Source of the DNA: Candidatus Acetothermia bacterium
Lineage (GTDB): Bacteria > Bipolaricaulota > Bipolaricaulia > UBA7950
Direction: 5' to 3'
NCBI GenBank assembly: GCA_003535305.1
Contig: DOHL01000089.1
Coordinates: forward strand, 547 to 6,725
DNA length: 6,179 nucleotides
Made by a program: the position numbers and the translations under genes. The notes beneath the pieces are model-generated. The model was not told where the DNA came from, did no database searches, and was given only the letters and a program-made list of their open reading frames with translations. Below, piece after piece: positions 1 to 6,157 of the stretch. Position 1 is the stretch's first letter. Each line of letters opens with the position of its first letter.

Positions 1-47
1 CAGAGAACTACTTAAAGAATCATAGAGTTTTTTATCTTTAGAATAAT

Positions 48-64
48 CTCTGTGCCCTCTGTGG
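48..64. repeat. CTCTGTG direct repeat, dispersed intergenic type
   Basis: CTCTGTG occurs at 48-54 and again at 57-63, a near-tandem with a 9-base period. The reverse complement reads CCACAGAGGGCACAGAG. This resembles a family of CACAGAG-type intergenic repeats I recall from many environmental bacterial genomes. The resemblance is from memory, and copy number in this genome is unknown. Confidence 0.5.
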
Positions 65-92
65 TTTTATTAACGCATATTTTGGGATTAAT

Positions 93-108
93 TCTTGGCG
101 TCTTGGCG
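93..108. repeat. TCTTGGCG perfect tandem duplication
   Basis: Two exact head-to-tail copies of the 8-mer TCTTGGCG lie at 93-100 and 101-108, followed by AGAGA. The reverse complement (TCTCGCCAAGACGCCAAGA) resembles the CGCAAAGACGCAAAG-type dispersed intergenic repeats. It has no coding role that I can see. Confidence 0.5.
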
Positions 109-149
109 AGAGAAAGAAAATTTGCCTTGCCTTGCGGTATAGGAATTTC

Positions 150-252
150 AAAGTGCAAAGTGCAAATTGAAGAATGCAAAATGCAAGGAAAACTTCATAA
201 AACCGAATGGAACAATTTGACTTTTGCAATTTGCAATTTTCATTTTGCATTT
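150..252. repeat. Heptamer-unit imperfect inverted repeat (TGCAAA type)
   Basis: The left arm (150-186) tiles into 7-base units: AAAGTGC, AAAGTGC, AAATTGA, AGAATGC, AAAATGC and AA. The right arm (222-252) tiles into TTTTGCA, ATTTGCA, ATTTTCA, TTTTGCA and TTT, which is the same unit on the opposite strand. The two arms are therefore imperfect reverse complements around a 35-base spacer (187-221) and could form a long hairpin or cruciform, or RNA stem if transcribed. The element lies about 100 bases upstream of rpiB. It may be a mobile-type miniature repeat, an upstream regulatory stem or neutral repeat debris; the sequence does not decide between these. Confidence 0.7.
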
Positions 253-348
253 ACCCGAACGGAGTGAGGGTTACCTTGCCTGAAGCGCGAGAAGTACAAA
301 CAAAGAAGACCGTGAATATTAACAACTCTTATAACGACAGCACTCATG

Positions 349-352
349 GGAG
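349..352 (+). promoter_or_regulatory. Ribosome binding site selecting the rpiB start
   Basis: GGAG (extended GGGAG, 348-352) sits five bases before the ATG at 358. The alternative in-frame ATG at 346 overlaps this site and has no purine-rich site of its own (upstream CGACAGCACTC). Translation from 358 gives the standard family N-terminus MKIAIGSDHAG, so 358 is preferred. Confidence 0.7.
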
Positions 353-357
353 ATACG

Positions 358-792
358 ATGAAGATAGCTATTGGATCTGATCATGCCGGATTGACTCTCA
401 AACGAACCTTGCTTGCTTCGGTGTTAAAAGAACTTGACAGCGTTGATTTGGGGACTGATTCCCCGCAAGCGATCGATTATCCTGATATTGGGCATCGACT
501 GGCTGAAGCTGTAGCTTCCGGCCGATATGAACGAGGAATCCTCATTTGTGGCACTGGTATTGGTATGGCGATGACAGCCAATAAGACTCGCGGAATTAGA
601 GCCGCCAACTGTAGTGATACTTATTCAGCGGAGATGAGCGTGCAACATAATAATGCTAATGTCCTCTGTCTCGGTGGTCGTACGTTGGGGCCGGCACTCG
701 CTGAGCGAATTACCAGGGTATGGTTAAATGCACGGTTTACCGGCGGCAGACATGCCGAACGCGTGAAAAAGATTGAGTTATTCAACCAATAA
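358..792 (+). CDS. rpiB: Ribose-5-phosphate isomerase B
   Basis: Interconverts ribose 5-phosphate and ribulose 5-phosphate in the non-oxidative pentose phosphate pathway; the enzyme is cytosolic and normally dimeric or tetrameric. The 144-residue product is full length for the RpiB/LacA/LacB family and collinear with E. coli RpiB. Visible landmarks are SDHAG at residues 7-11, DYPD at 40-43, the catalytic loop ICGTGIGM at 63-70 with Cys64 (equivalent to E. coli Cys66) and Thr66, QHNNANVL at 96-103 with His97 (E. coli His99), and the phosphate-binding GGRHAERV at 129-136 (Arg131, His132, Arg135). All key residues are present, so it should be active. LacA/LacB galactose-6-phosphate isomerases share the fold, but the intact Cys and His favour RpiB; allose-6-phosphate activity is possible. 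It is the first gene of the cluster, 21 bases before the exchanger gene. An in-frame ATG at 346 would add four residues. Confidence 0.95.
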   Translation: MKIAIGSDHAGLTLKRTLLASVLKELDSVDLGTDSPQAIDYPDIGHRLAEAVASGRYERGILICGTGIGMAMTANKTRGIRAANCSDTYSAEMSVQHNNANVLCLGGRTLGPALAERITRVWLNARFTGGRHAERVKKIELFNQ

Positions 793-796
793 CGAT

Positions 797-803
797 AGGA
801 GGT
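797..803 (+). promoter_or_regulatory. Strong ribosome binding site for GTG-started exchanger
   Basis: AGGAGGT, close to a perfect Shine-Dalgarno sequence, lies ten bases before GTG at 814 and thirteen before a second GTG at 817. The spacing favours 814. It supports a non-ATG start, as no ATG is suitably placed. Confidence 0.7.
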
Positions 804-813
804 AAGTCCAACT

Positions 814-1866
814 GTGGTGGGTTACTGGCTGATTTTTAGCCTGACTGCGTGTATCGTGATTATTGCCGGTTATAAATTGGCAGCGTTCGGCGATATAATC
901 GCTAAACAGAGCAATATAGGAGGAACGTGGATCGGTCTGATGTTCCTCGCTGTGATCACATCGCTGCCGGAACTGGTCACCACGATGACCGGCGGAGCGA
1001 TCGATGCTCCGCAGATCGCGATCGGAAACGCATTAGGGAGCAACCTGTTCAATATTGCCATCATCGGTGTAGCCGATTTTTTGCTGTTGGGGCGTGGTCC
1101 GTTGCTGTTGAAGGTGAGTAATAATCACAGCGCAAGCGGGGCGCTTGCAATCCTTCTTACTGCTGTTGCCATGGTCGGAATGACGATCGGTCCCAGCGGT
1201 GAAATTTTCAGAGTAGGGACGATCACATTGATGATCATCTCTCTATACACAGGCGGAATGTGGTTCCTATACCGTCTGGAGAAGAAACAAGCAGTAATGG
1301 ATATAGGGGAAGAACTATCGTTTCCTGTTGTCCCTCAAGCAAGTTCTGCTGAAGAGGGACCAGAAGAAAGGCAGGATAAACCGGTTGAGATGAGTTTTCG
1401 ACGTGCGGTATTGTGGTTCGCACTTTGTGGAGCCTTGATCTTCGGCGCTGGGGTTTCCCTCATCTTTGCGAGCAACGAGATAGCTATACACACTGGTCTT
1501 TCTGCTTCTTTTGTCGGCGCGATTATGGTTGCGGTGGCCACCTCGCTGCCAGAGCTCGTCGTTGCTGTTGGAGCGATTAAACTCGGCGCGTATGACATGA
1601 TAATCGGCAATATGTTTGGATCCAATATGTTCAATATTGCGACGATATTCTTTGCTGATATGGCCTTTCGTCGCGGAGCGATACTTCCGGCAGTAGAACA
1701 AGCAGCGCCGGATTTGCTGGTGATAGGAGCGCTCGGCATTGCGCTTACTACGATCGCTGTTGCCGCGATTATTTACCGCTCGCAGCGCCGGATTCTCGGG
1801 GTCGGAGTAAGCTCAATCTTGATTTTAATCGTATATCTAATCAGTATCTATATCATCGCCACCTGA
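814..1866 (+). CDS. Na+/Ca2+ exchanger family (CaCA) membrane antiporter
   Basis: Inner-membrane cation antiporter, most likely exporting Ca2+ in exchange for Na+ or H+. The 350-residue protein has the family's two inverted halves, each with an alpha repeat. The first has AVITSLPE at residues 46-53 and GNALGSNLFN at 71-80; the second has AVATSLPE at 240-247 and GNMFGSNMFN at 265-274. The ion-site glutamates by comparison with the archaeal exchanger NCX_Mj are Glu53 and Glu247, with Thr49/Ser50 and Thr243/Ser244 beside them. About ten hydrophobic helices are visible. They are split by a charged, Glu-rich hydrophilic loop at about 154-196, the usual cytosolic linker. Unusual: an Asp follows each GSN-FN motif at equivalent positions (Asp88 and Asp282), and the site matching NCX_Mj Asp240 is Asn274. 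Ion specificity cannot be read from sequence. The TGA stop is followed 24 bases later by rho, suggesting co-transcription. The start is GTG. Confidence 0.9.
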   Translation: MVGYWLIFSLTACIVIIAGYKLAAFGDIIAKQSNIGGTWIGLMFLAVITSLPELVTTMTGGAIDAPQIAIGNALGSNLFNIAIIGVADFLLLGRGPLLLKVSNNHSASGALAILLTAVAMVGMTIGPSGEIFRVGTITLMIISLYTGGMWFLYRLEKKQAVMDIGEELSFPVVPQASSAEEGPEERQDKPVEMSFRRAVLWFALCGALIFGAGVSLIFASNEIAIHTGLSASFVGAIMVAVATSLPELVVAVGAIKLGAYDMIIGNMFGSNMFNIATIFFADMAFRRGAILPAVEQAAPDLLVIGALGIALTTIAVAAIIYRSQRRILGVGVSSILILIVYLISIYIIAT

Positions 1867-1890
1867 GGCGAAACTTTGAGGTAAATTAAC

Positions 1891-3141
1891 ATGGAAATAA
1901 CAGAACTTCAGACAGCACAATTGAGCAAGCTCAGAAAACTTGCTGTTAGTACAGGAATCAATATAGAAGAACAGATGAGTAGAGACGCTTTGGTCCGTTC
2001 TATTATGGCGGCGCGTGCCGAGAAGAACGGTCTCTATCTGAACGAAGGAGTATTGGAAACTCTTCCGGATGGATACGGTTTTCTACGTGATAAAAGTTGT
2101 TTTCCAGGGAAGAACGACATTTATGTATCTCCGTCGCAGATCAAACGATTCGGCCTCAGAGACGGTGACATAATCAGCGGACAGGTCCGTCCGCCAAAGA
2201 AAGAGGAACGTTACTTCGCCCTCCTGAAGATAAATGAGATTAACTATCAGGAAGCGAAAAAAGGACAGGGGCGACGAGAGTTCCATGAACTAACTCCGCT
2301 TCATCCAGACCAACAACTAATCCTCGAACATGACCCAGGGGAGATTTCCACGCGGATTATCGATCTGTTCAGTCCGATCGGCAAAGGTCAGCGTGGGTTG
2401 ATCGTCTCGCCGCCCAAGGCGGGAAAGACAACTCTCTTGAAGAATATCGCCAAAGGAATCACTGCTAACCATCCTGACATAAAGCTTCTCGTTCTGCTCG
2501 TTGACGAGCGACCAGAAGAAGTGACCGATTTTCGCCGTTCATTGAACAACGGCGACGTTGTCGCCGCCACTTTTGATCAAGAACCGCGCCATCATACGCG
2601 AATAGCAGAGCTTATCACTGATAAAGCAAAGCGACTGGTGGAGATGGAATTCGACGTAGTTATACTGATGGATTCGATCACGCGGTTGGCCCGTGCTTAC
2701 AACCTCTCTGTTTCTCCTTCCGGCAAGCTGCTCTCTGGCGGTATGGATCCGATAGCACTGTACAAACCAAAAGAATTCTTTGGTGCAGCACGCAATATTG
2801 AAGAAGGTGGCAGCCTGACGATCATCGCCACCGCTCTTGTTGATACAGGCAGCCGGTTGGATCAGATCGTATTCGAAGAGTTCAAAGGGACGGGCAATAT
2901 GGAGCTTATTCTCGATCGCTCACTGGCTAACAAGCGTATTTATCCGGCAATCGATATTGAACCGAGCGGAACACGTAAAGAAGAGCTTCTTCTCGATGAA
3001 AAGACGATGCAGCGAATATGGATATTACGTCGAATGCTCAGTCAATTGGAAAATCCGCAAGCAGCAATGGAATTTATCAAAAATAAGTTGGAAGCGACCA
3101 AAGACAATAAGCAATTCCTTGAATTGATGCAAAGTGGATAA
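1891..3141 (+). CDS. rho: Transcription termination factor Rho
   Basis: Hexameric RNA-dependent ATPase/translocase that terminates untranslated transcripts. At 416 residues it is near the E. coli length (419), without the long N-terminal insertions seen in some phyla. An N-terminal helical domain (about 1-47) leads into the RNA-binding cold-shock-like domain (about 48-118: DGYGFLR 60-66, [12 protein letters not shown] 76-87, [14 protein letters not shown] 100-113). The RecA-like motor has Walker A PPKAGKTT at 174-181 (Lys179, E. coli Lys184), catalytic Glu206 in DERPEEVTD, Walker [17 protein letters not shown] at 256-271 (Asp261), a Q-loop region at about 273-288, the R-loop EFKGTGN at 330-336, and the arginine finger Arg362 in SGTRKEELL. 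The bicyclomycin-contact region looks conserved. Minor departures are FDQEPRHH at 228-235 and KEFF at 294-297, where most Rho proteins have K-R/K-FF. GAGGT at 1878-1882 supports the ATG. The stop overlaps murA by eight bases. Confidence 0.98.
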   Translation: MEITELQTAQLSKLRKLAVSTGINIEEQMSRDALVRSIMAARAEKNGLYLNEGVLETLPDGYGFLRDKSCFPGKNDIYVSPSQIKRFGLRDGDIISGQVRPPKKEERYFALLKINEINYQEAKKGQGRREFHELTPLHPDQQLILEHDPGEISTRIIDLFSPIGKGQRGLIVSPPKAGKTTLLKNIAKGITANHPDIKLLVLLVDERPEEVTDFRRSLNNGDVVAATFDQEPRHHTRIAELITDKAKRLVEMEFDVVILMDSITRLARAYNLSVSPSGKLLSGGMDPIALYKPKEFFGAARNIEEGGSLTIIATALVDTGSRLDQIVFEEFKGTGNMELILDRSLANKRIYPAIDIEPSGTRKEELLLDEKTMQRIWILRRMLSQLENPQAAMEFIKNKLEATKDNKQFLELMQSG

Positions 3142-4381
3142 ATTTGTCATAACCGGCGGGCAACGATTAATGGGCCGGGTCAGAGCGCAAGGAGCAAAGA
3201 ACGCTGCTTTGCCTGCATTTGCAGCATCACTGCTCACCGATAAACCTGTCCTTCTCCATCGCATACCAGCGATCAGCGATGTAACAACGATTATAGCGAT
3301 GATAACAGCGCTGGGCAAGAGAGTCGATGCTCTGGGAGGAGGGACCTTTCGCATTGAAAACGGAGGCCGCTTAAAGCGGGAAGCTCCGTATGAATTAGTA
3401 CGCTGCATGCGCGCTTCTTTCTTCGTCATCGGTCCGCTTCTCGCTCGTCTGGGCGAAGCGATCATTCCTTTGCCCGGTGGCTGTACTATCGGTTCCCGCC
3501 CTGTAGATCTTCATTTGAAAGGATTGCGGGTAATGGGAGCAGAAATAGAGCAACGACAGGGAATAATTCACGCCACTGCCGAACGTCTGCAGGGAAGATC
3601 GATCTATCTCGACTACCCCTCAGTAGGAGCAACCGAAGATCTGATCATGGCGGCGACGCTGGCTGCCGGGGAGACGCGTATCAGCAACCCTGCCGGCGAA
3701 CCAGAGGTGCTTGATCTCATCGCAATGCTACAAAAGATGGGGGCACAGATCGAACTGAGCGATAGTGAGATCAGAGTGGCAGGAGTGAAAGAATTGACCG
3801 GAGCAGAACATGAAATCATCCCTGATCGTATTGAGGCCGGTACATACTTGCTTGCAGCAGGGATAACGGGCGGCGCTGTGGAAGTCGAGGGAACGATTAC
3901 CAATCACCTTACTGCGTTGATCGCTAAGCTCCAGGAAGCCGGTATTGAGCTACAGATAAAAGACGAGAGTATCACGGCATCTAACGAAGAGCGTTCACAA
4001 GCAGTTGACATCGAGACGATGCCCTATCCCGGTTTTTCTACTGACTTACAAGCGCCGATGGCAGCCTTTCTTGCACTTGCGCGCGGTAAAAGCATGATAA
4101 AAGAGACGGTCTTTGAAAGCCGGTTCGCTTATATCGCTGAACTGATTCGTCTTGGCGCCGATATTCAGACGATCGGTCGAACAGCGAATATCACCGGTGT
4201 TGAGCATCTTAACGGCACACAAGTCAGAGCCGCGGATATCCGCGCCGGCGCTGCTCTGATCCTTGCCGGATTAGCCGCTGAGGGAGAGACGCAGATTGAA
4301 GATGCAGGCCATATTGATCGTGGATATACTGATATTGTGAATAAACTCACGGCTTTGGGGGCGCAGATTGAAAGAAGATAA
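3134..4381 (+). CDS. murA: UDP-N-acetylglucosamine 1-carboxyvinyltransferase
   Basis: Cytosolic enzyme that transfers enolpyruvate from phosphoenolpyruvate to UDP-GlcNAc, the first committed step of peptidoglycan synthesis; the presence of this gene implies a walled cell. The 415 residues span the full two-domain EPSP-synthase-like fold (E. coli MurA is 419). Visible landmarks are GAKNAALP at 20-27 (Lys22, Asn23), MRAS at 92-95 (Arg93), the active-site loop PGGCTIGSRPVDLH at 114-127 with Cys117 (E. coli Cys115), PSVGATED at 162-169, PGFSTDLQA at 299-307 with Asp304 (E. coli Asp305), ADIRAGAAL at 367-375, and HIDRGY at 393-398 with Arg396 (E. coli Arg397). Retention of the loop Cys predicts fosfomycin sensitivity. 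Unusual: NPAGEPE at 185-191, where most MurA proteins read NAAREPE. The GTG start gives the family N-terminus MDKFVI-GG and overlaps rho by eight bases. No good Shine-Dalgarno sequence is seen, so translation is probably coupled to rho. Confidence 0.97.
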   Translation: MDKFVITGGQRLMGRVRAQGAKNAALPAFAASLLTDKPVLLHRIPAISDVTTIIAMITALGKRVDALGGGTFRIENGGRLKREAPYELVRCMRASFFVIGPLLARLGEAIIPLPGGCTIGSRPVDLHLKGLRVMGAEIEQRQGIIHATAERLQGRSIYLDYPSVGATEDLIMAATLAAGETRISNPAGEPEVLDLIAMLQKMGAQIELSDSEIRVAGVKELTGAEHEIIPDRIEAGTYLLAAGITGGAVEVEGTITNHLTALIAKLQEAGIELQIKDESITASNEERSQAVDIETMPYPGFSTDLQAPMAAFLALARGKSMIKETVFESRFAYIAELIRLGADIQTIGRTANITGVEHLNGTQVRAADIRAGAALILAGLAAEGETQIEDAGHIDRGYTDIVNKLTALGAQIERR

Positions 4382-5738
4382 GAAGTTTGCCGATAAAGAA
4401 GAACAGCTGGTCGATCAACTAATCGGAGAGCAGCGATTGGTGGAAGATTATCTGGGCGAACGGGCGCGAATCTATGGGGCTGAACGAGCGATTCTTGTCG
4501 ACCTTTATACTCCCCGCAGCACGGAAAGGGACCGCCGCGAAACGCTGATAGAGCTGGAGGCGCTGGCAGAGACAGCCGGCATACCGACCCTTGCCGTTAT
4601 AACCCAGCAGCGAGATCGTCCTGACCCTTCCTTTTTCATCGGTCGCGGTAAAGCAGGAGAAATAAAAGCTGCTGCTGCGACTGTCGGCGCTGATGTCATC
4701 ATCTTCAACGATCCACTCTCTCCGGCCCAAGCGCGTAATTTAGAAGAGAAGATAGGTTTAAAGATCATCGACCGTCCGCAGTTAATTATGGATATCTTTG
4801 CCCAGCGGGCAACGACTAAAGAGGCACAATTACAAGTGGAGTTAGCTCAATTGGAGTATTTGCGTACGCGGTTGCGGGGATGGGGAAAAGCATTGACCAG
4901 ATTAGGCGGAGGAGTAGGGACGCGTGGCCCCGGCGAAACAAAGCTGGAAACAGACCGCCAGAAGATTGCCGATCGGCTTTATCGGATCAAGCAGAAGCTG
5001 CTCAAAGTCAAACAAGAGAGGAAACTGCGCGGCAAGTGGCGCAGCAGTTCCACTCTTCCCAAAATTACGCTCGTCGGTTATACCAACAGCGGAAAATCAA
5101 CCTTGTTGAACATGCTGTGCGCTGAACAGAGCCTCGTGGAGGACAAACTCTTTGCCACTTTGGAGACGATGGTGCGGCGGACTGCTTTGACTGATGGACG
5201 GCCAGTGCTCTTTATCGACACAGTAGGATTTATCCGTGATCTGCCGCACAGCCTGATCCCTGCATTTGCCGCGACACTGGAAGCAGTGCGCAGTGCTGAT
5301 CTACTGCTCCATATTCTCGATGGAATGAATCCCTCTTGTGCAGACCAACACGACACCGTTATACAGATACTCGATGAAGAGATATTCACTGATGGGGAGA
5401 AAAGACCGCCGATAATTACGGTGATCAACAAGATCGACCTTCTGCCTGCAAATTCACTTCCCTGTCCAGCATTATTTGCCGATGCAGTTTCGATCTCCGC
5501 TGCACAGAGAATCAATCTCGAGTCTCTGCAAAATAAGATCGCCTTGTTATTGGCCAAAGGAGAGAGAGAAATGAATCTTCTCTTTCCTTTCCGCTGCTTA
5601 GGGGTGTTGGAGCAGATGTATAGTGCAGGACGTGTGCTCAATCAACATCACGAGAAAGAGGGTGTAAAAGTACGGGTAAGAGTCAAGGAATCCGACTTGG
5701 TATCGCTGCGTAACGCAGGAGTCATTCTTTTAGATTAG
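4368..5738 (+). CDS. hflX: GTPase HflX, ribosome-associated
   Basis: TRAFAC-class GTPase that binds the 50S subunit and splits stalled or idle 70S ribosomes under stress. The 456-residue product has a charged N-terminal extension (about 1-35), the HflX N-terminal domain (about 38-135: FFIGRGK 89-95, SPAQARNLE 118-126), the signature stretch DIFAQRA at 142-148 and QVELAQL at 156-162, the glycine-rich GGGVGTRGPGETKLETD at 180-196, and a helical linker (about 197-222). The G domain follows: G1 GYTNSGKST 237-245, switch I LFATLE 261-266, G3 DTVGF 284-288 and G4 NKID 354-357. A short C-terminal domain ends at 456. Switch I departs from the usual LFATLDPTTR (Glu266-Thr267 replace Asp-Pro). The TTG start overlaps murA by 14 bases. 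An in-frame GTG at 4440, nine bases after GGAGAG (4425-4430), would give 432 residues, nearer E. coli HflX (426), and is a real alternative. The TAG stop is immediately followed in frame by antitoxin remnant codons. Confidence 0.95.
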   Translation: MKEDKKFADKEEQLVDQLIGEQRLVEDYLGERARIYGAERAILVDLYTPRSTERDRRETLIELEALAETAGIPTLAVITQQRDRPDPSFFIGRGKAGEIKAAAATVGADVIIFNDPLSPAQARNLEEKIGLKIIDRPQLIMDIFAQRATTKEAQLQVELAQLEYLRTRLRGWGKALTRLGGGVGTRGPGETKLETDRQKIADRLYRIKQKLLKVKQERKLRGKWRSSSTLPKITLVGYTNSGKSTLLNMLCAEQSLVEDKLFATLETMVRRTALTDGRPVLFIDTVGFIRDLPHSLIPAFAATLEAVRSADLLLHILDGMNPSCADQHDTVIQILDEEIFTDGEKRPPIITVINKIDLLPANSLPCPALFADAVSISAAQRINLESLQNKIALLLAKGEREMNLLFPFRCLGVLEQMYSAGRVLNQHHEKEGVKVRVRVKESDLVSLRNAGVILLD

Positions 5739-5900
5739 AGAAAGATTCCTAAACAGTATCACGCGGAGATACTTAATTTTATACGCTTTTTAGAGACAAA
5801 AGCACTGGAAGAAAGGATGGGAACTGCAATCGCAAGTGAAACATCCCTTAAGAAGGATTGGTTAAAACCTGAGGAGGATGAAGCTTGGCAAGATTTATAA
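5739..5900 (+). pseudogene. 5'-truncated DUF2281-like antitoxin remnant
   Basis: Fifty-three codons begin directly after the hflX TAG, in the same frame as hflX, and end at TAA (5898-5900). They read RKIPKQYHAEILNFIRFLE at the start and LKKDWLKPEEDEAWQDL at the end. These match my memory of DUF2281-type antitoxins: a leading helix with 'P-E-L-x-x-E-V-L-D-F-I-x-F-L', then a C-terminal 'L-A-x-D-W-x-x-P-E-E-D-E-A-W-x-D-L' that binds the toxin. No ATG, GTG or TTG occurs before codon 27 (ATG at 5817, preceded by GGAAGAAAGG), and about a dozen N-terminal residues seem to be missing. The first part is therefore untranslated unless the TAG is read through. A 27-residue peptide from 5817 is possible but unproven. 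The stop overlaps the toxin start by 16 bases, a normal type II arrangement. The family call rests on motif recognition only. Confidence 0.7.
5871..5877 (+). promoter_or_regulatory. Ribosome binding site selecting the toxin TTG start
   Basis: GAGGAGG lies inside the end of the antitoxin frame, seven bases before TTG at 5885. The ATG at 5878 is in a different frame, directly abuts the site and yields an unrelated Gly/Cys-rich peptide. The TTG is therefore the ancestral toxin start. Confidence 0.6.
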
Positions 5901-6019
5901 AGGGGGATGTGGTGGTTGTACCGTTTCCATTTTCTGATTTAACCCGTGCTAAAAGAAGACCTGCTTTAGTTGTGGCTGAATTAGAAGGAGATGATCTTAA
6001 CACAGCGGCTATAAATTGA
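5885..6019 (+). pseudogene. 3'-truncated MazF/PemK-family toxin remnant
   Basis: Forty-four codons from TTG read ARFIKGDVVVVPFPFSDLT, then RAKRRPALVVAELEGDD, and end at TGA (6017-6019). The stretch GDVVVVPFPFSDL followed by K-RRPALVV is the hallmark N-terminus of MazF/PemK/ChpB-type mRNA interferases (usually about 105-120 residues): a first beta strand, the P-F-P-F-(S/T)-D loop, then the RPALVV strand. After GDDL, family members continue with a strand like I-L-C-Q-I-T-S. Here it becomes NTAAIN-stop, so homology ends near 6000. The missing C-terminal half carries the Ser/Thr catalytic region and much of the dimer interface, so the product is almost surely inactive. It overlaps the antitoxin remnant by 16 bases. 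The frame stays open after the TGA to the window end, but that sequence does not resemble the missing half, which points to deletion or insertion rather than a single nonsense change. Confidence 0.8.
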
Positions 6020-6113
6020 CCTGCTTCTTTTCTTGGTAGTTACGTGGAGCAAGGGCGCTTTAATGGTACATATTCAGTAAACCCATTCCTGAACCGCGTC
6101 CGAGGGAGGAGAG

Positions 6114-6143
6114 AACCACGGATGGACACTGACACACACGGAT
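6114..6143. repeat. Degenerate ACCACGGAT/ACACGGAT repeat
   Basis: ACCACGGAT (6115-6123), GGACACTGAC (6124-6133) and ACACGGAT (6136-6143) form an imperfect tandem with a CACGGAT core. It resembles the AACCACGGATNNACACGGAT-type dispersed intergenic repeats that I recall from many environmental genomes, here with sequence drift. No function can be assigned. Confidence 0.5.
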
Positions 6144-6157
6144 CATTGCTGAAGTTT

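Larger units (their letters stand above)
1..345. other. Gene-free leader upstream of rpiB, repeat-bearing
   Basis: No credible gene is visible on either strand. The open frames that cross this stretch translate the repeat tracts into Cys/Phe/Gln/Asn-rich low-complexity peptides and lack ribosome binding sites, so they are by-products of the repeats. The stretch is AT-rich compared with the genes downstream. It holds a CTCTGTG direct repeat (48-64), a TCTTGGCG tandem (93-108), a TTGCC/TTGCC/TTGCG run (122-136), a heptamer inverted repeat (150-252) and a CCCGAACGGAGTGAGGG stretch (254-270). The promoter for the downstream gene cluster should lie between about 253 and 345, but no well-matched -35/-10 pair stands out. 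Confidence 0.75.

Noticed and set aside
93..252. CRISPR array
   Set aside because: Repeat units are only 7-9 bases, tandem or inverted without unique 30-40 base spacers, and no cas gene is nearby.
38..267. Open frames of about 70 codons on both strands in the leader
   Set aside because: They translate the heptamer and other repeats into Cys/Phe/Asn-rich strings, overlap each other on opposite strands and have no ribosome binding site.
307..335. Promoter with -10 TATAAC at 330-335
   Set aside because: The -10-like hexamer is plausible, but the region 17 bases upstream (AAGACC) does not resemble a -35 box, and the organism's promoter consensus is unknown.
1315..1739. Two long minus-strand frames antisense to the exchanger gene
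   Set aside because: They cover the conserved second alpha repeat of the exchanger on the other strand and have no domain features.
3025..3465. 146-codon minus-strand frame across the rho/murA junction
   Set aside because: Antisense to two clearly conserved coding ends; no motif or start signal.
4368..4381. Programmed frameshift joining MurA and HflX
   Set aside because: Both proteins are complete with their normal ends, and no slippery heptamer with a downstream structure is evident; a simple overlap explains it.
5078..5641. 187-codon open frame on the minus strand inside hflX
   Set aside because: It lies wholly antisense to the conserved HflX G domain, and its Ser/Ile-rich translation is typical of a shadow frame. 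No recognisable domain.
5739..5870. Intrinsic terminator after hflX
   Set aside because: No GC-rich stem followed by a T run was found by eye; short complementary words occur but without a U tract.
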